DNA of 64,000 nt from Tanypteryx hageni (lineage: Eukaryota; Arthropoda; Insecta; Odonata; Petaluridae), in contig CM054114.1 of NCBI GenBank assembly GCA_028673005.1, forward strand, positions 124,463,307 through 124,527,306, written 5' to 3'. A model generated the notes under the pieces. It was not told the DNA's origin, searched no databases, and saw nothing but the letters and a program-made list of their open reading frames with translations. The position numbers were made by a program, and so were the translations under genes. This document shows positions 11,446 through 21,699 of this stretch, in pieces. Position 1 is the first letter of the stretch. Each line of letters opens with the position of its first letter.

Positions 11446-11764
11446 TGAGCGGAGCTCTGCGGGACAGGCAAGTCATTTGAATTGGCGGGAACTTACGCGA
11501 AGTAAGATACGCGATTGAAAAGTATGTGTTACAAATTGGGGAATAGGGACATTTTGAAAAAAGAAAATTCAAGTAATTGGTTATCCGCCAACATTTATTT
11601 GCACTACATGCAATGCAACATCGAAAGCGTTCAATACATTACAATGGAAGCAACTTATTCTGTGTTACATATTAGTTATACGATAAGTATACGAATCGGC
11701 GAATACTGAAAACAATACACAAAAAAACGCTAACTACTACACAACTAAAACTAATCCTCCTCAC

Positions 11765-11935
11765 TTTCAGTGTCTGAACACTTTTAATAGGAATAGTGAT
11801 CCCTTCCGCGGCCTCTTTCTTCATAAACATCAAAACATTATGAATGATTTCTAGTGCTTGACCATGGATCACTTTGTTATTCCCTAACTTGGAAGGCGAC
11901 GGAACTGTATCCATGATAATAAGATTAAAAATCAC
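11765..11935 (-). pseudogene. Fragment of a transposase-type N-terminal helix domain
   Basis: The frame contains KVIHGQALEIIHNVLMFMKK followed by EAAEGITIPIKSVQ. I recognise this as the N-terminal pattern of a group of insect DDE-transposase-like proteins (typical form: h.qareii.nv..fm..ea..g..ip...vq.r), but I cannot name the superfamily. The match stops after SVQ and nothing of a catalytic domain follows, so this is an isolated remnant. It sits beside a Helitron copy and may be captured sequence. Confidence 0.4.
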
Positions 11936-12194
11936 GACTAACAGTACAAAATAACAAAGGGAAACGAATCAAAGAGTAACAGTGAATAACTAATACACGA
12001 TAACAAAACAGCAATCAGAACAACGATAATAAGCAACGAAAAAACGTGAAAACAAAACAGCAATCAACTCTTACAACAAAAAACGAGAAGCTATAACGGG
12101 AATGAAAACAAAAAGCAATAACTGCAAATAAATTCTGCATATAAGATTTTTACCACCTACCATAATGAAATAAAGATGTTTAAAGCGGAGATAA

Positions 12195-12618
12195 AAAGCA
12201 GGGCTACCACAATAAAAAATAAAATATTTTTACACGTATTTATAGAGAACTGACAGCATGAATTTTAATCCAATATGGTACATATAATCTTCATATAAAT
12301 AAATAACCAAAACAGCATATTTCAAACGGGACAACTAAACAGGGCTACCACAATATCAATGCTAGAATTTTCTTTAACTATGAGTTTGGAAGTTTTTAGC
12401 TTACCTGATTTCAAAAAGAAATTTCGCTTGTAGGGCGAGTATAAAATAGAAAAATGAAATGGACATGTTTCGAGCGTATCTATAAAGCAGGGCTACCACC
12501 ATACAAGGAAATATAAATTTCTGATTTCAAAGCAAATAGATTACTATACGATTATACTACGGCGAATTTGACGAAAAGCACTTATGTACCACGGGAAACC
12601 CGTGCACATCCCTACTTG
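12195..12618 (+). mobile_element. Helitron-like element, copy 1 (3' part)
   Basis: Homologous to 54690-55050. Both copies end in a hairpin (cacggg-aaa-cccgtg here) followed after about a dozen bases by the terminal tetranucleotide. This copy ends cttg at 12615-12618 where copy 2 has ctag. Hairpin plus CTRR is the Helitron 3'-end pattern. Internally the word 'gggctaccac' recurs at 12201, 12342 and 12490, a spacing of about 145 bp, which suggests degenerate internal tandem units. No Rep-helicase is present, so it would be non-autonomous. Confidence 0.6.
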
Positions 12619-12619
12619 T

Positions 12620-14040
12620 TCAGTATTGCCCCGTTGTTTCTTTTTTTAACATTCGTACTATTTGGTACCTCATCACTTGAAAGTACTTTCTCAATAATGT
12701 ATACTAAAAACGATATTATAACATTTGTTATCATTAATTTCATGATCGGCGTTGTAATAACGTGTGCCTATTGTTTGAATTTGTAAAATTCTTTGCTATC
12801 TTCCGAACAAAGCTAAATATGAACAAGCTGCGGAAATGTTTTTTACACGATACAAATGAAAAAAACGGAAATCACGTATTTTCCTGGTTATGTTCCGGTT
12901 TTTCTTACCCGGAATTAGGTCACCCTATATTCACTCCATCCCAAGTTCTTTTATTCATCCTTTCATATGTATAACCCTCATTAAAAACTTTTTTTAAATT
13001 CCTACTCTCTTCCTACCTCTTCGTCTCTTTTTCATAACATCCCCTCCTTACCACACTACTTGCTTCAACATTTCGTAGAATCTCAAAATCCGACACATTT
13101 TTCCCTTCTCCGCCTAATTACTCTAATTACTTTCTTCCTCAACCATATTCAAGAGGAAAGCATCTTGACAATTTTTCTTTAGAAAATGTCTCGAAATATT
13201 TTGAAGAAGATAGTACCACCTCATTCTCTATCTCAAACATCTGTCCCGAATAAACCTCTGAAAAATATCGAAAAAAGTCCTTTAAAAATTCAACGACGTT
13301 TATATAATTATTCGCTTCATCGTGAGCTTTACGCTAGTACAGTTGAACCCCTCTGATTCGGAATTATTCCGACCGGAAACAAACCCTGGTTCGGAATGGT
13401 TTCGGAATTTTCACTAACCCGGAAAAAACATCCTTGGCCTGGAAATACAGCATGGATGACGGTTCAATTTTCTCGTTCTCTGTGTTCCCACACCTTATGA
13501 ATTTTTTAAGCGTTATAAACGTCCGTAAAATTGTTCGTTTCATCTATGATCCCATCCGCATTGGGTAAACGAGAGATTTCGTATGAGAAACTTCATGCGT
13601 AGACCATTTTCTGTGTAATTTAATGTCTTCCCATACTTTATTTACTTATACATACTTGTATTAAAAACAACATTATGGCTAAGGTAGTAAGTACAGTAAT
13701 TGTACAGACATTTTATGCTAACCACCCGTGGTTCTGAAAATTCTATAATCAGGAACGCCTCCGACATAGAGCTATAAGGGATGGAGAGGCTGCTGAACTC
13801 CACATAAACGTTTTTTTTTATAATTTCCGGCCTAACGCGAAATGCGATAACGCAACCAAAGAACCAACGTTCACATTATTGTTTACGATTCCTTCTCGCT
13901 TGCGAAACATGATCTTCGCGAGCATCGTGCAAGGAGTCATGATGGCATGCATATATATGCTTAGAAAAATCTCCGAAATTTTCGACCTGCGAAATGCATT
14001 CGTTAGCCTATCGACATTACTTCATGTTAAGAACTGAAGT
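12620..14040. other. Anonymous AT-rich DNA
   Basis: No gene recognised. At about 13348 the text 'acagttgaacccctctgatt' with the following 'cggaatt' words resembles the end of a Tigger-type element, but I could not pair it with a second end. Confidence 0.4.
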
Positions 14041-14068
14041 AGCAAAAATTGAAAAATTAAGCACCTGC

Positions 14069-14165
14069 CTTACGTATCTCCAACAGCAATAACACTTAAG
14101 TGTTCATACTGGAACTTGTTTTCTGCCAATAAGACGAGTTCTATTATCTTCTATTGAACTATCGA
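14069..14165 (+). repeat. Small dispersed repeat ('ttaggtatctcc' family)
   Basis: Contains 'cttacgtatctccaac', then 'cacttaagtg', then 'ctggaac' and 'aagacgag'. The same words in the same order or inverted occur around 15247-15350, 15521-15612 and 58031. It is a short interspersed palindromic repeat, not assigned to a family. Confidence 0.55.
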
Positions 14166-15246
14166 AACCGGTCAAATCACCGCAATTTTAATCAAATGAG
14201 AACACATTATTGATATTATTTTCGCGCCGTTTAATCAGAGTAATTCGCGTAGGGCGTGATCCGTAAAGAATGAGCGAGCGTGAGAGATATCAAGAAAGGA
14301 AATAAATCGAGAGGTGAAAAAGAAGATAACGGAAAAAGATGGACTGTGATGAATTCGCTTTTCGTTATCGTTTTGTTTTTTTCTAGATTTTTTTCTCCCA
14401 AGGTAGGATGCGATAGGAAAAAAATTCTAATACGATGGCCACGGAAGAGAGAGAAAGACAGACAGACGATTTCTCCAGGAATGAGCGTGTTAAAAAAAGA
14501 AACAAATAAAACCGGAACACACTCAACGGGATTGAAAACGATGAGGGGAGAAGACCGCGCCTCCTATGAGGAGTCACGCGAAACGCCCTTACTTACGGGG
14601 TCAGGCGAGAGAGGGAGACACGGTGAAGGGGGGCGAAATGGAAGGAATGCAATTTTGTAAACAGGAAGGCGCCATTTTTTTTAACGAAAACAAAAACTTT
14701 TCTCGGAGGCAATTTCAATTTCGTTCGCTCGGAGAAAAATGAAACCCGAAAAGCTTACGGGATTCGCCCTTCATTTTTTTTTCTTCTCGCTCTTCTGAAA
14801 AATGTACGAGAACGAATTAATTTCGCCTCTCACTTCTTTTTATAACGCTCGCAAAAAGGTATACGTCCCATAAGGGGTAGCGATGGCGTCCAAGAAATAA
14901 AAAGAAATCCAATCGGAGAAATAAGGGTTCTGTGTGGAACGAATAAAATCGAGAAAATAATTTCAGAATGTTTGTTCGGAGCGTGCGGTGTACGAAGCAA
15001 AAAAAAAACAGGTGGCCGTTTTCCCGAGGAAACGTTTTCATTTCCGTTGGTCTTATTCGTTAAAAAGGCAGTAATAGAAATATATATATATATATGTGAG
15101 CAGTTACGTGAAGAATTCTTTTTCGAAAAAATCACGAGAACCAGGTCAAAAATTCACTCGAGAATTCTCGAGCCCGTCTTATGGCTGAAAAAACAATTCC
15201 AAAATAAGCATTTGAGCATTAAAGAACTTGAGAATTAAGTTCTTGT
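14166..15246. other. Anonymous DNA
   Basis: No gene recognised. Short lysine/arginine-rich or phenylalanine-rich frames come from purine or poly-T patches. A short (TA)n tract lies at about 15080-15094. Confidence 0.45.
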
Positions 15247-15350
15247 CTTAGGTATCTCCAATGTACATAAGGAGGTTAATGGAGATACCTAAGGCGAGTG
15301 CTTAACTCTTGAATTCCAGACACTTAGGTGATTATTCTGGAACAGGTCAA
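15247..15350. repeat. Palindromic member of the 'ttaggtatctcc' repeat
   Basis: A perfect 14-bp inverted repeat (cttaggtatctcca at 15247-15260 and its complement at 15280-15293) with a 19-bp loop. It is followed by 'cacttaggtg' and 'ctggaac', the words of the related copy at 14069. It looks like two copies head to head or a foldback element. Confidence 0.65.
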
Positions 15351-15520
15351 AAAATCTTAATCAATAAAATTAATTTTAAAATGTAATCGTCAATTTTAGA
15401 ATCCATTTTAAAATCATTGTTCCGATATGTTATGTTTTTTTCAACTGTTTAATAAATTTTATTTTCAACACACATACTACATTCCATGTTCTTGTTAAAA
15501 CCGTTTTCGTCAATGGTCAT

Positions 15521-15612
15521 TGGAGATACATAACACAAACGCTTAATTTTTTAATCTTTGGCACCTAAGTGCTCTCTATGTGGATTTTATTTTCATCCGT
15601 AAGACGAGCTAG
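15521..15612. repeat. Third copy of the 'ttaggtatctcc' repeat
   Basis: Starts 'tggagatacataac', continues with 'cacctaagtg' and 'gtaagacgag', matching the words at 14069-14165 in mixed orientation. Confidence 0.5.
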
Positions 15613-15613
15613 A

Positions 15614-16130
15614 CCAGTGTTTCCCAACCTTTTGAGCTCCGCGGACCACTTCAGCAACCCTACAGGCCCTGCGGACCACCTCATTACTTACACTAACGTG
15701 ACTACGTTTAAGAAAAGGGGTTAATATTATACGCAGTTTATTTGAACATTTTCAGATATATTACACACGTTTCTCTCAGTTTGAGAGGCGCCTGATTATT
15801 TTTTGTTTTATTCCAAGAATTATTTCCAACATTTGTAGGAGAAATTCGTGAAATATAAAATAGTTTTACAAACAACATCATAATAAACATATTAAAAATG
15901 CCTTTTATTGATAAACTATGTACGTAATACAAAAGAAATGTAAAGAAAAGATCAAAATGCGCATATTTTTTGGACCAGGGAACGAACAAAAATCTATTTT
16001 CAGGGAACAGTTTCGACAAAGAAAACAAATAGACCACTCTGGCCGATGCGAAATACAGCTTTGAAAACGGACGAAAATCTCACATATGGATGTCACGAGA
16101 AGCCTCAGTTTAGGGCGAGCCCTTCATTGT
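15614..16130. mobile_element. hAT-like end followed by AT-rich body
   Basis: Begins 'cagtgtttcccaacctttt', a typical hAT terminal inverted repeat. I did not find the matching right end, so it may be truncated. The short frames inside do not resemble a hAT transposase. Confidence 0.4.
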
Positions 16131-16254
16131 TTGTAATTGAGGTCGCTCTTTTTTTGCATCTCCTGCTGCAACATATTGTATTTGCGTGAAGCACAATTCT
16201 TAGGCGTTATGAAGGGCGAAAACCCAATGGCAAAAAATCACAAGTCGAAAAGAA

Positions 16255-16404
16255 CTAGATTCAAAAAGAGCTTTATTTACCTTCTCCATACGTAGTATTG
16301 TTTTCGCGGAAAAAATCGATTTCGAGATTTCAACGGAAATACCAACATGTTTTAAGGTCTCCTGCACCCGTTTTGACCATTTTCTCGATGATGTCTGTGT
16401 GTCT
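16255..16404 (-). repeat. Unclassified 280-bp repeat, distal half (split by an LTR)
   Basis: Minus-strand copy of the dispersed repeat seen at 39787-40071 and 42813-43075. It shares 'cgattttttccgcgaaaaca'-type sequence at one end and 'atggtcaaaacg' in the middle. The other half resumes at 16738, so the solo LTR at 16409-16733 interrupted this copy. Confidence 0.75.
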
Positions 16405-16408
16405 GTAC
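16405..16408. repeat. Target-site duplication GTAC, left copy
   Basis: The 4-bp word gtac immediately precedes the LTR; the same word follows it at 16734-16737. Four to six bp duplications are normal for LTR retrotransposon integrases. Confidence 0.7.
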
Positions 16409-16733
16409 TGTGACGTGCGGTAGAAGCGTCCGCCGTTACTCTTTTGTTTTTTTTATTTTGCGACTGATGTCGCTAGTGGCGGAGACCAGATATAAGGCCG
16501 TGGCTCTACGGCCGGGGGATCAGGAGTCGGAAGTCGAGAGTTCGGGTATCAGTGGTCAGTCGTGGGTCTTTGGCCACGAATTCCGAGTGCAGGCGGAATT
16601 ACTCCCCATCCCCTCTCTTTCTTATCTCTACCTCATTCTCCTTTTTCTTTTACCTGCACTGGCGCCCAGCGGGTCTCCCTCCTACGCCGGCGAATCCCTC
16701 CCCGCCGCCCCTGAAGTGCCGGGGAACATTACA
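16409..16733. mobile_element. Solo LTR
   Basis: A 325-bp segment starting TGTGACG and ending CATTACA, flanked by gtac on both sides and inserted in the unclassified repeat. The TG...CA ends with imperfect inverted TGTGA/TTACA, the 4-bp duplication, the higher GC content and a TATA-like 'gatataagg' near 16488 fit a solo LTR left by recombination between two LTRs. No gag or pol frame is nearby. The superfamily (Gypsy or BEL) cannot be decided from the LTR alone. Small frames inside it are not genes. Confidence 0.75.
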
Positions 16734-16737
16734 GTAC

Positions 16738-16895
16738 GTTTGTGAGAAATAGGAAATTTGTGGGCACTTTAACTCGATAACTCTCAATCAGATCAACGCG
16801 AAATTATATATTTGACGTTTTCATTGAAGGGACAAAAGTTGATTAGTATTTGGTTAAAATCGGGCAACCGGAAGTGGGTGTTAGCTCTCGTCACT
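16738..16895 (-). repeat. Unclassified 280-bp repeat, proximal half
   Basis: Continues the copy broken at 16404: 'tttgtgggcac', 'aacgcgaaattatatatttg' and 'ggtcaaccggaagtgg'-like words match the start of the copy at 39787 on the opposite strand. Confidence 0.75.
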
Positions 16896-17454
16896 TGTCC
16901 CTTTCTTTCAAACATTTGCTTTTATACTTGCTCAATGTAAAAGAATATTGGAATAATAGTTGTAAGAAATTTTATTTTTTGCAACTTCTGTTCGAAACAT
17001 TTTCCCATATAATGCATTGTTTAAGAGTTATTTTAAAAACGTTTTGTAGCTACCACCACCACGCCATCTAGAGATGACTTTTGTAAACACTTTCTTTCAC
17101 GCTTATGTTAGTTGCGTCTTGGTAAGATCTTTGAATTTTTCTCGCTATTCCTTAAAATATTTATTATCATTTAACCTATTTGGAATTTTTAGAAATAATA
17201 CAGTGTGGAGAAAGTCATGTGGTGGCCAAATCAGATTTGTAGAACGTTAGCGTAAATTTTCGGAATCCTAATTAAAGGCCGCCTAACTATCAGCGACCCT
17301 TTTATCCCCCTACTATCCAATAAATATAAAATTTAACATTAATTTCAAAATATTATAAACTTTATAACAGCGGTTACACTGGAATCCTGAACGATCTGTA
17401 GATTACATTTTATAAGAATTTCTTAATTTTAATAAAACACTACAACGCATCGTA

Positions 17455-17900
17455 AACAAGATGGATAAGTATATTCCATAAAAGGAATACACAGAGATTT
17501 CAATGGCGTTCCTTATGAGAAATGTGCATAAAACGGTATTCGGCGGTTCTTGAATTTTTATCTCTGTAACTATAAGTCGTAATTATGTGGTTCCGCGGGT
17601 TTTTGGTGGTAAATGTTGACCCCTCTCTTCGAATAAATTCTTTAATCTATACTTCACAGGTAATAAAAGAGCTTGAGAGAGAAAGATGTGGATTTTTTAT
17701 TGTTGTTTGCCCATAAAATCGTCGTAGAGATCAATGTAAACAAAATATGTGAATTTATGTCTGGGATATTCTCGAATTTTTATCTCCGAACCTATGAGTC
17801 GTAATTATATGCCCTCGCGGAGTTTTTGTTTGTAACAAATGGTATACCCTATCCGAACAAATATTTAAATCGATACAATTAATTAAACTATTAATAAAAG
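17455..17900. repeat. Degenerate tandem repeat, inverted relative to 34.0-34.5 kb
   Basis: Two copies of a roughly 200-bp unit marked by 'cgaatttttatctc' (17552 and 17771). The same sequence with three marker words occurs in reverse orientation at 34030-34510, including the flanking word for 'ggaatacacagagat'. This is one dispersed element with internal tandem units. Confidence 0.65.
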
Positions 17901-18285
17901 CCTTAATCGCGAGTTTTTACTCACTCTATCTCTCGTCAGGTAATGCCCGATCCAGTACGCATTCCTAGAGCGACGAAATGGTACGTAAACTTAAGAAAAT
18001 CAAAAAATCTAAATCTATGGAACTCAAAACGGGATATAGAAATCAAAAGAAAATATGCACCCAATTGTATGTATTACACTATCTGCGCAGAGGGAGTGAA
18101 ATGCAGTGGGACGATTGTTTGCATTCGATTAAGACATCAAAGGAAAAAAGGGACGACAGCTTCTTTGGAATACTTATCAGGGAGTAGAAACGCCCTTAAA
18201 GCAAGGCAGTAACCCCTGCGTATTATTAAGAAACAGTTTTCTCCAGTTGCGTCATTAGATTAGACTATTAATAAAAGCCTTAATC
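17887..18285. repeat. 355-bp segment flanked by 22-bp direct repeats
   Basis: The words at 17887-17908 and 18264-18285 (actattaataaaagccttaa plus tc) are identical. The segment between them holds a 70-codon open frame in the plus strand that I do not recognise. It could be an insertion with a long target duplication, or a tandem duplication remnant. Confidence 0.5.
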
Positions 18286-18329
18286 TGTTGGTTGGTTTGT
18301 TGGTTGCAACGCTATAAGAGGGATCTTAA

Positions 18330-18833
18330 ATATACCTCTTTCACGCTTGCAGACTTATTTTCTTTTGCAAAATTAAATTTGAAGTAATTGACGCACGATC
18401 TTCGGATAAGAACCATTTTAAAGGAAATTAAATGAAGATTCTTATTCTTATCGTCGATTTTTGTTTTCGAATAGAATTCGCTCACATTAAGCTCAAATAT
18501 TCGAAAAATTGTCAAAATATTGCATTTTTATGGAAACATTCCCTTGGCGATCAACAACATTGTTGCTCAAACGGAAAATCAACATATCTGGTGAGCCCAT
18601 AATAGCTCATTTGTTTCGGAATAAAACGTTGAAGATGTTGTTAACTTAGTTAAAAAATTGTATACTCTTATTGTCTTACTATTAAAAATAAAAAAATATA
18701 TTAAAGTGAAAACCTGTTCACCTATCTTATCTAATGTTCGTATAAGTGTCAGATTTAGCTCACATCCTTCCAATATAGTTGAATATATTAAGTTCCAATT
18801 TTCCCGTTGAATTTCGACGGGCATTTACACTAA
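18330..18833 (+). mobile_element. Helitron-like element ending in a CCCGTTGA hairpin, copy 1
   Basis: Ends with cccgttga-att-tcgacggg (18803-18821, one mismatch in the 8-bp stem), a short spacer, then ctaa at 18830-18833, fitting the Helitron 3' pattern of hairpin plus CTRR. Internal words such as 'gatcttcgga' and 'ttcttattct' match the copy that ends at 32972. No helicase is encoded; the 5' end is approximate. Confidence 0.55.
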
Positions 18834-19455
18834 TTATGTAATATTTACCAAGAAAGAAGTTTAAAAGAACTTAGCAAGGTCAGTCATTTTTATTTATCAC
18901 ATCACTTGGAAAATTAAAAAATTAATTTATATAAAAATTAAATTATACTTATCCTTAATCCTAATTCAGGTTAATAATAAATAGAATCTTCTGTTCTATT
19001 TATGAAGAAAGAAGTTTACATATTTTGTCAAATAAATGTGTCCGATCAAATTAATAATTTAAAAAAATCGAAATCAACTTAATGTGACAGCGAAGAGTCA
19101 CAGGCTCTCTAGTGCACTTTGTTTTTTGGTTTCTACTCTTGCGATTTTTTATTCGAATTACTTAAGAAAATAGTCATGATTTTTAAACGAATAATATAAT
19201 AGCTGCACATAGGGATACGGGAAAAGTATCGTTACTTTCCTCATATCGTTAACTTCCTTTCGATACCAAGTACTTTCGTACTCGATTCTTTTCTTTCGAT
19301 TTTCTAGTGACATCGGTACTTCCGGCCTGATACTTTTGTGGTATCGATACTTTTCATTCGATACATCATATAATTACGTTATCGATACTTTCGTTTCGAT
19401 ATCGTATCCCTAGCTGCATATGGCTAAGAATAACCAACTCAGATAAACAACTTAA
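18834..19455. other. AT-rich DNA without a recognised gene
   Basis: Contains several 'gatactttcg/gtatcgata' words around 19220-19410 suggesting a degenerate local repeat. Nothing coding is seen. Confidence 0.45.
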
Positions 19456-19786
19456 GTATGTATGTATGTATGCCCAGTCAATTCGCCTCTCTTACAGCAC
19501 AAATGGGTATCTCAGAGGTAGTACAATGAATAACCGGGGAGAGAGAAGGGAAACCCGGTGCCGGCATTTGCCTGCTCTTACGAAGAACACCAGGGGGGCC
19601 AACAGCTTAACGTCCCTTCCAAAGGACGGAACAGCTGAATTTGCGCAGTCTCCTCAAACTACACAAACAGGGAGCCGGGTGACCTTGAGAAAAATCCTAC
19701 TCGCGCAGGATTCGTACCCGATGACTTTTTCAAGCATCGGGCGAGTAGCAGCCAGCGTCCTAACCACTATACCATCGGCACCCCCT
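19456..19786 (-). mobile_element. tRNA-derived SINE, copy 1
   Basis: Read on the minus strand it starts with a tRNA-like head at 19786: an A-box-like 'tggtatagtggttagg' (about 19764-19779) and a B-box-like 'ggtacgaatcc' (19708-19718), as needed for RNA polymerase III transcription. A body follows, and it ends in a (CATA)n tail at 19456-19475. The copy at 40721-41020 shares the head and most of the body ('gttgggcccc'-type and 'agggacgttaagctgttgg' words). The 107-residue plus-strand frame across it is an artefact. Confidence 0.8.
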
Positions 19787-19799
19787 TAAGTATGTTATT

Positions 19800-21255
19800 T
19801 ATCATACAGATATAAAAGGAATCATATATCATCGCATGCTATTATGTGAAACCAACTCGTGGGAGTCACAAAATTATTTTATTTAAATATCTTTTAAACA
19901 TTATACGCCTCCCTTTGTTACAATACTATTTTAACTCTTGATCTGATTTAGTTGCGGGCGTATCTCTACCGAGGTACGCGATTTTTTCATCCGTAACGAA
20001 ACCATACGTTTTAAAAAATGCTCTCCGCCATCTACCCGCCAGTTGAGGTACTAGCGTATCTCCTATAAGCAGCGTTTCCCAATCTGGAGGACTCGAAAAG
20101 TTTGGATGGGGATTCGCTATGACGGAATATTTTGTGCAGCCATACCTCGTTTTACGCGACCGAAAGGTTCCCGAAAATTTCGCGGCAAGCGAAATTTGCG
20201 CAAAATGGGGTCATTATGTCCGGGAAATTCGGAACGTAATTGAATTTTCACGGTGACCAAAATGAACTTCTTTCTTTTTCCAACACAACCGTTTAAGTCC
20301 CGACTTCGTATCTTGATTCTAACTAATTTTAAAATACGATTTTATGATGCGCGAAACTGATTCCAATGCTTTTCTTATGGAGCGCAGGGGTGTCGGAAAA
20401 TCCCCTTTAAAAATAAAGTATTTAACGTTTCCGGTTGAATTTAGAACCGTTAAAGAACAGGAGATTTCCGCATCTTTACAAATTATAGATGACGAAAATA
20501 GCCCAAAGAGCGGCGGAGATATAATATAAGCTTCCCAATAGGCTAGAACCAACCTACCAAAAAGTTCGCCTACTACTACGCCACGGTAATATTATATAAG
20601 ACTGAATAGTAAATAATGAACACTATAGATGAATATAATATAAAACGCATGAACAGCTTCAATAATCATCAAATAATCTGGTAATTATGTGTATCTCTCT
20701 ATATTATAACCGCACTAATGTGTGTCACAGAAACTATTTCTTACTTCCGTATGAGAATGAGAAAATGAATGCTGAAATTTTTCAGATTGATTATTCATAA
20801 CTTACAAACAGAGGGAAAATTGCAAAAACGGTAAGTTTTAAAGTTCAAGATCCCCGAAAAAAAAATTTTATTCGAGAAAATCCCATAAGATTAATATTGG
20901 AGGATTTTTGCCATAATGTCCGCTTTGAAAGCATAAGACGTAACTGAGTGTAACACATCTTTCGTTTGCTTTTTAAAATTACCTATAATTGTCCTAGAAA
21001 TTAGAAACATGAAACAATACGTGCAAAAGAACGCAAATTTATTTTCCTACCGTAGATTTTCAACTACGATTCGAATTGACTCAGAAAATTGTTTTGAAGA
21101 CGAACATTTTAAGTTCTTCGTAAATAAAATATTTCGTTGCCAATAACAACCAACATTGTTGCCGTACTCAGAAAATTATATAGGGCCATATTGGTAATAC
21201 GGAGGAAGACGGGTGTGGGGAAAATAAAGAGCGAACGAGAGAAGGAAGGAAAGAG
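19800..21255. other. Anonymous DNA with scattered transposon-like ends
   Basis: No gene recognised. 'cagcgtttcccaatctggag' at about 20068 resembles a hAT end and 'cctcgttttacgcgac' at about 20147 resembles a Tigger-type end, but neither can be paired with a partner. Confidence 0.4.
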
Positions 21256-21257
21256 AT

Positions 21258-21677
21258 AGATAGATAATCGTCTTTATTCGGGCGAAATTTGGACCATAAG
21301 GTCCATTCTTACATTTAACCCTTCTTCAATATCATGAGCGTTAAAAATAAAAGTATTACAATGAAGAGTATATAAAACATACAAAACATAAAAAGATATA
21401 AGTGAAGAAAGATTTAAGTTTGTGGGGAAAACATAGGTAAAAACAGGCTTGTTCTTCCTAGTAAAACCCACGCAAGAATTATACCCGACCCTCAACTTTC
21501 GCTACGGTTACCCGCGGGTCGGGTCAACTGCGGGTATGCAGGCCTCTAGTTCCAACACGCGTAAACAGGAGGCCGGGCGTCCTCGAAAAAGGGTTCGAAC
21601 CGGGTGTCACTTTTAACAGATCTTTAGCAGATCATGGCGGGGCCAACACTCGAACCACTACACCACCGGCTCCCCAC
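21258..21677 (-). mobile_element. SINE with tRNA-like head and shared retroposon tail
   Basis: On the minus strand a tRNA-like head begins near 21677 with 'ccggtggtgtagtggttcg' (A box) and 'ggttcgaaccc' at 21591-21601 (B box). The body follows, and the element ends in the dispersed tail module (tgtaagaatggacctt..., cgcccgaataaagacg, 21270-21325) and a (TATC)n tail. The tail module occurs alone at 23551, 23657, 24080, 53157 and 53382. In SINEs such a tail is normally borrowed from a partner LINE; that link is inference here. Confidence 0.65.
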
Positions 21678-21699
21678 GGCATTAAACGAAACAACCTAT

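Noticed and set aside
16410..16745. 111-residue plus-strand frame with a hydrophobic stretch
   Set aside because: It lies wholly inside the solo LTR and has no retroviral or host motif.
19700..19786. A functional tRNA gene on the minus strand
   Set aside because: A- and B-box-like words are present but the cloverleaf is not convincing and the sequence continues into a SINE body that recurs at 40721.
19466..19789. 107-residue plus-strand frame
   Set aside because: It is antisense to the tRNA-derived SINE and has no relation to known proteins.
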